A DNA stretch of 35,851 nt from Leptospira sp. (GTDB lineage: Bacteria; Spirochaetota; Leptospiria; Leptospirales; Leptospiraceae): contig JAACWH010000051.1 in the NCBI GenBank assembly GCA_009991425.1, positions 1 to 35,851 of the forward strand, written 5' to 3'. The position numbers and the translations under genes are program-made. Below the pieces are notes generated by a model, which saw only the letters and a program-made list of their open reading frames with translations, ran no database searches and had not been told where the DNA came from. Each line of letters opens with the position of its first letter. Position 1 is the stretch's first letter. Shown here in pieces: positions 34,128 through 35,851 of the stretch.

Positions 34128-35851
34128 TTATTTCTTACTGCAGTTTTGATTCAATGAGAAACTAGGTTCAACTTTCAGAAAATTTCTTTTCATAAAATGT
34201 ATTCGAAAATCACGAAACCTAACATTTCCTGGAAAACTATCTGATTCGAGAACATTGGTATTGGGAATCTTAATCCATTTCGTTTCCTTGTCGATTTCTA
34301 AATCCAATCTAGAAAGTAAGATTGCATTATGTGCTTTGTATTCTTTGTCCTGATCGAATGTATCTCGATCTAATACCTCGATTTCTATATTTATATTGCT
34401 TACACTTGATTCTTCACTTGCTAAAGTCGGCCATTCTACTTTTATCCAAAAAGGTTTCTTCCGAATGTGGATATTCTCCCCGTAAATGTGAGTTAGGCAG
34501 CCTTCCAATTCATAACTCATTTTATTGTCTTCTTGTAATACTTTTCTCTTTTGAATAAAAATATTTTCAGAGTCTATTGAATTTCGATACAAATAAATAC
34601 CTAAGCTTAAAAATGAAACACCTATGACAAGAATAAATGGTAATGTTTTCTTGATGTTTGTCGAAACAGAAGTATTCAATCTTGGAGTAATCTTTGTATC
34701 AAATTTCTCTCTAAAAAGAAGTCCCACAAAGGCATAAAATGGAAGCGCGACTTCATCATCCAACATATAACACTGGAAGATTCCTGATATAAAAATTACT
34801 ATTGCTCCCCAAGCAAGACTAGATTGAGAATTCTCTATTGATTCAAACCATTTTTGAAAGATCAGTCCCCAGAAGAAAAGCCAGGCAATCCCTGATACAA
34901 TTCCTCCTGCTATCCAGAATTGTAGGAAATCATTATGAGCATGTCCTTTGGGAGTTATGTATAGCTCATAAAGTAGCCAGGGTTTTTCAAGTAGGGTCTT
35001 ATGAATGATTTCATTTTGTACTTTTGTAAACTGGCCATTCCCAATTCCAAATAGCCAATTTTCTTCCAGTGTTTTAAATGAATTTCTATATATAAAGTAT
35101 CTTTGGTTCTCAGTAGTTCTAGATTCAGTCAAATCTCGAATGCTTCTTTGTAATAACCAATTTTTATCCCAGAAGTAAGTAATGAGTGTGAATGCTAGTA
35201 AGAGAAATACAAGTAAATAACTTAATATAGAAAGAATACGAAGCCTTGAGAAAAAATGTAAAATGTTTTTTTGTTTGTTTTGATAAAGACTGTATATACT
35301 TTTATAAAATCCAAATAAAAATAAGATAAACAAGATGGATATCCAAATGGATCGAGATTGATTCCAAATTAGAATCCAAATTGAGCAGAGTGAAATCCCT
35401 AAAATTATAGAAAGATAAATTATTTTTTTCCATAAAACCTGGAAGGTTAAAATTGATTTAATGCTGGGTAATAAGAAGGAAAAGAATACAGATACAGATA
35501 GAATTCCGTAGATCCCACCAAAAGTAAGATGAGTATTCATGAGTCCGATAGGAAGATATGTAAATCTGCCTAAGAACTCTCCAGCAAAATGTTGTAACCT
35601 TTCTCCTTCAGGATACAGAAATCCCAGACTGATGAAACGTCCCAAGCGATAGGGTGTAAACAAAGAGATTATTCCAGAAACTAAGCAAAGTAAAAAAGAT
35701 ACTAAAATAATTCTCTTTAATAGATCAGAGTCTTTCTGTGATTTATTGTGATAGATCCCTAGAGGAATTGCAAAAATCATCCAAACATCATGTAACTCAG
35801 ATTGGCTACTCCAAAAAGACTGTATAGAATTGCTTCCTGCTGACCATTGAA
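34128..35851 (-). CDS. O-antigen ligase/polymerase-type (Wzy_C) membrane protein, 5' end missing
   Basis: The frame stays open to the window edge, with residues QWSAGSN and WSSQSELHDVW before the first in-window ATG (35780), so the true start lies outside. Several membrane helices precede the conserved Wzy_C segments: NQSRSIW, RYFIYRNSFKTLEENWLFGIGNGQF and HAHNDFLQFWIAGGI. These are the motifs of WaaL-type O-antigen ligases and Wzy polymerases, which join or extend polysaccharide chains on lipid carriers in the periplasm. After the last helix (LPFILVIGVSFLSLGIYLY) the C-terminal 160 residues form a polar, probably periplasmic domain not typical of the family. Which of the two activities applies cannot be decided. 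Confidence 0.85.
   Translation of the reverse strand, partial: QWSAGSNSIQSFWSSQSELHDVWMIFAIPLGIYHNKSQKDSDLLKRIILVSFLLCLVSGIISLFTPYRLGRFISLGFLYPEGERLQHFAGEFLGRFTYLPIGLMNTHLTFGGIYGILSVSVFFSFLLPSIKSILTFQVLWKKIIYLSIILGISLCSIWILIWNQSRSIWISILFILFLFGFYKSIYSLYQNKQKNILHFFSRLRILSILSYLLVFLLLAFTLITYFWDKNWLLQRSIRDLTESRTTENQRYFIYRNSFKTLEENWLFGIGNGQFTKVQNEIIHKTLLEKPWLLYELYITPKGHAHNDFLQFWIAGGIVSGIAWLFFWGLIFQKWFESIENSQSSLAWGAIVIFISGIFQCYMLDDEVALPFYAFVGLLFREKFDTKITPRLNTSVSTNIKKTLPFILVIGVSFLSLGIYLYRNSIDSENIFIQKRKVLQEDNKMSYELEGCLTHIYGENIHIRKKPFWIKVEWPTLASEESSVSNINIEIEVLDRDTFDQDKEYKAHNAILLSRLDLEIDKETKWIKIPNTNVLESDSFPGNVRFRDFRIHFMKRNFLKVEPSFSLNQNCSKK

Overview
The window looks like chromosome of a low-GC spirochaete of the family Leptospiraceae, most likely Leptospira or a close relative. 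The evidence is a spirochaetal FlaB flagellin, an FcpB-like endoflagellar coat protein, the metY-metX-metW cluster with direct homoserine acetylation/sulfhydrylation, a SemiSWEET very like the Leptospira one, many lipoproteins and a leucine-rich-repeat protein. Base composition is roughly one third G+C by eye. Most genes are densely packed with 1-10 bp overlaps, and TTG or GTG starts are frequent. No transposase, CRISPR array or rRNA is visible.

Layout. Bases 1-7470 (minus strand) form one tight run: ispH, a PAS/GAF sensor histidine kinase, a receiver-ATPase fusion without an obvious phosphoacceptor histidine, a stand-alone CheY-like receiver, a STAS protein and a CheA cut by the window edge. 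Bases 7692-10573 (plus) hold flaB with a strong terminator and a long-chain acyl-CoA ligase. Bases 10663-13682 (minus) are metY-metX-metW. Bases 13884-17531 hold an outer-membrane barrel protein, rsmE, an LRR protein and a small zinc-ribbon membrane protein, with convergent pairs overlapping at their 3' ends. Bases 17541-21143 are flagellum-related: an fcpB-like gene behind an almost perfect sigma-28 promoter, an uncharacterised AAA+ ATPase, fliN and a DxDxDG-repeat lipoprotein. Bases 21282-23697 (minus) encode NfeD and two paralogous SPFH (stomatin-like) proteins. Bases 23740-30856 (plus) form a long run: haem-binding protein, argH, cyclophilin lipoprotein, two uncharacterised proteins, fliM and a phosphodiesterase/phosphatase-superfamily protein. 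Bases 30853-31797 (minus) are queF, SemiSWEET and a ferredoxin, divergent from guaA (31827-33659), which encodes a long, eukaryote-like GMP synthase. The right end has tRNA-Cys and tRNA-Leu, a GC-rich structured non-coding block between two copies of the tRNA-Leu 3' end, and an O-antigen ligase/polymerase-type membrane protein running off the window.

How the genes fit together. Motility and taxis recur: CheA/CheY/STAS with two histidine-kinase-like proteins could feed a motor represented by FliM and FliN, while FlaB and the FcpB-like protein would be filament components. The rest is housekeeping: methionine, arginine, GMP, queuosine and isoprenoid synthesis, lipid activation and rRNA modification.

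The points most worth following are the tRNA-Leu 3'-end duplication around a folded 60% GC module (33879-34121), the sigma-28 promoter of the fcpB-like gene (18451-18477), the receiver-ATPase without an H-box (2664-3911) and the AAA+ ATPase between fcpB and fliN.
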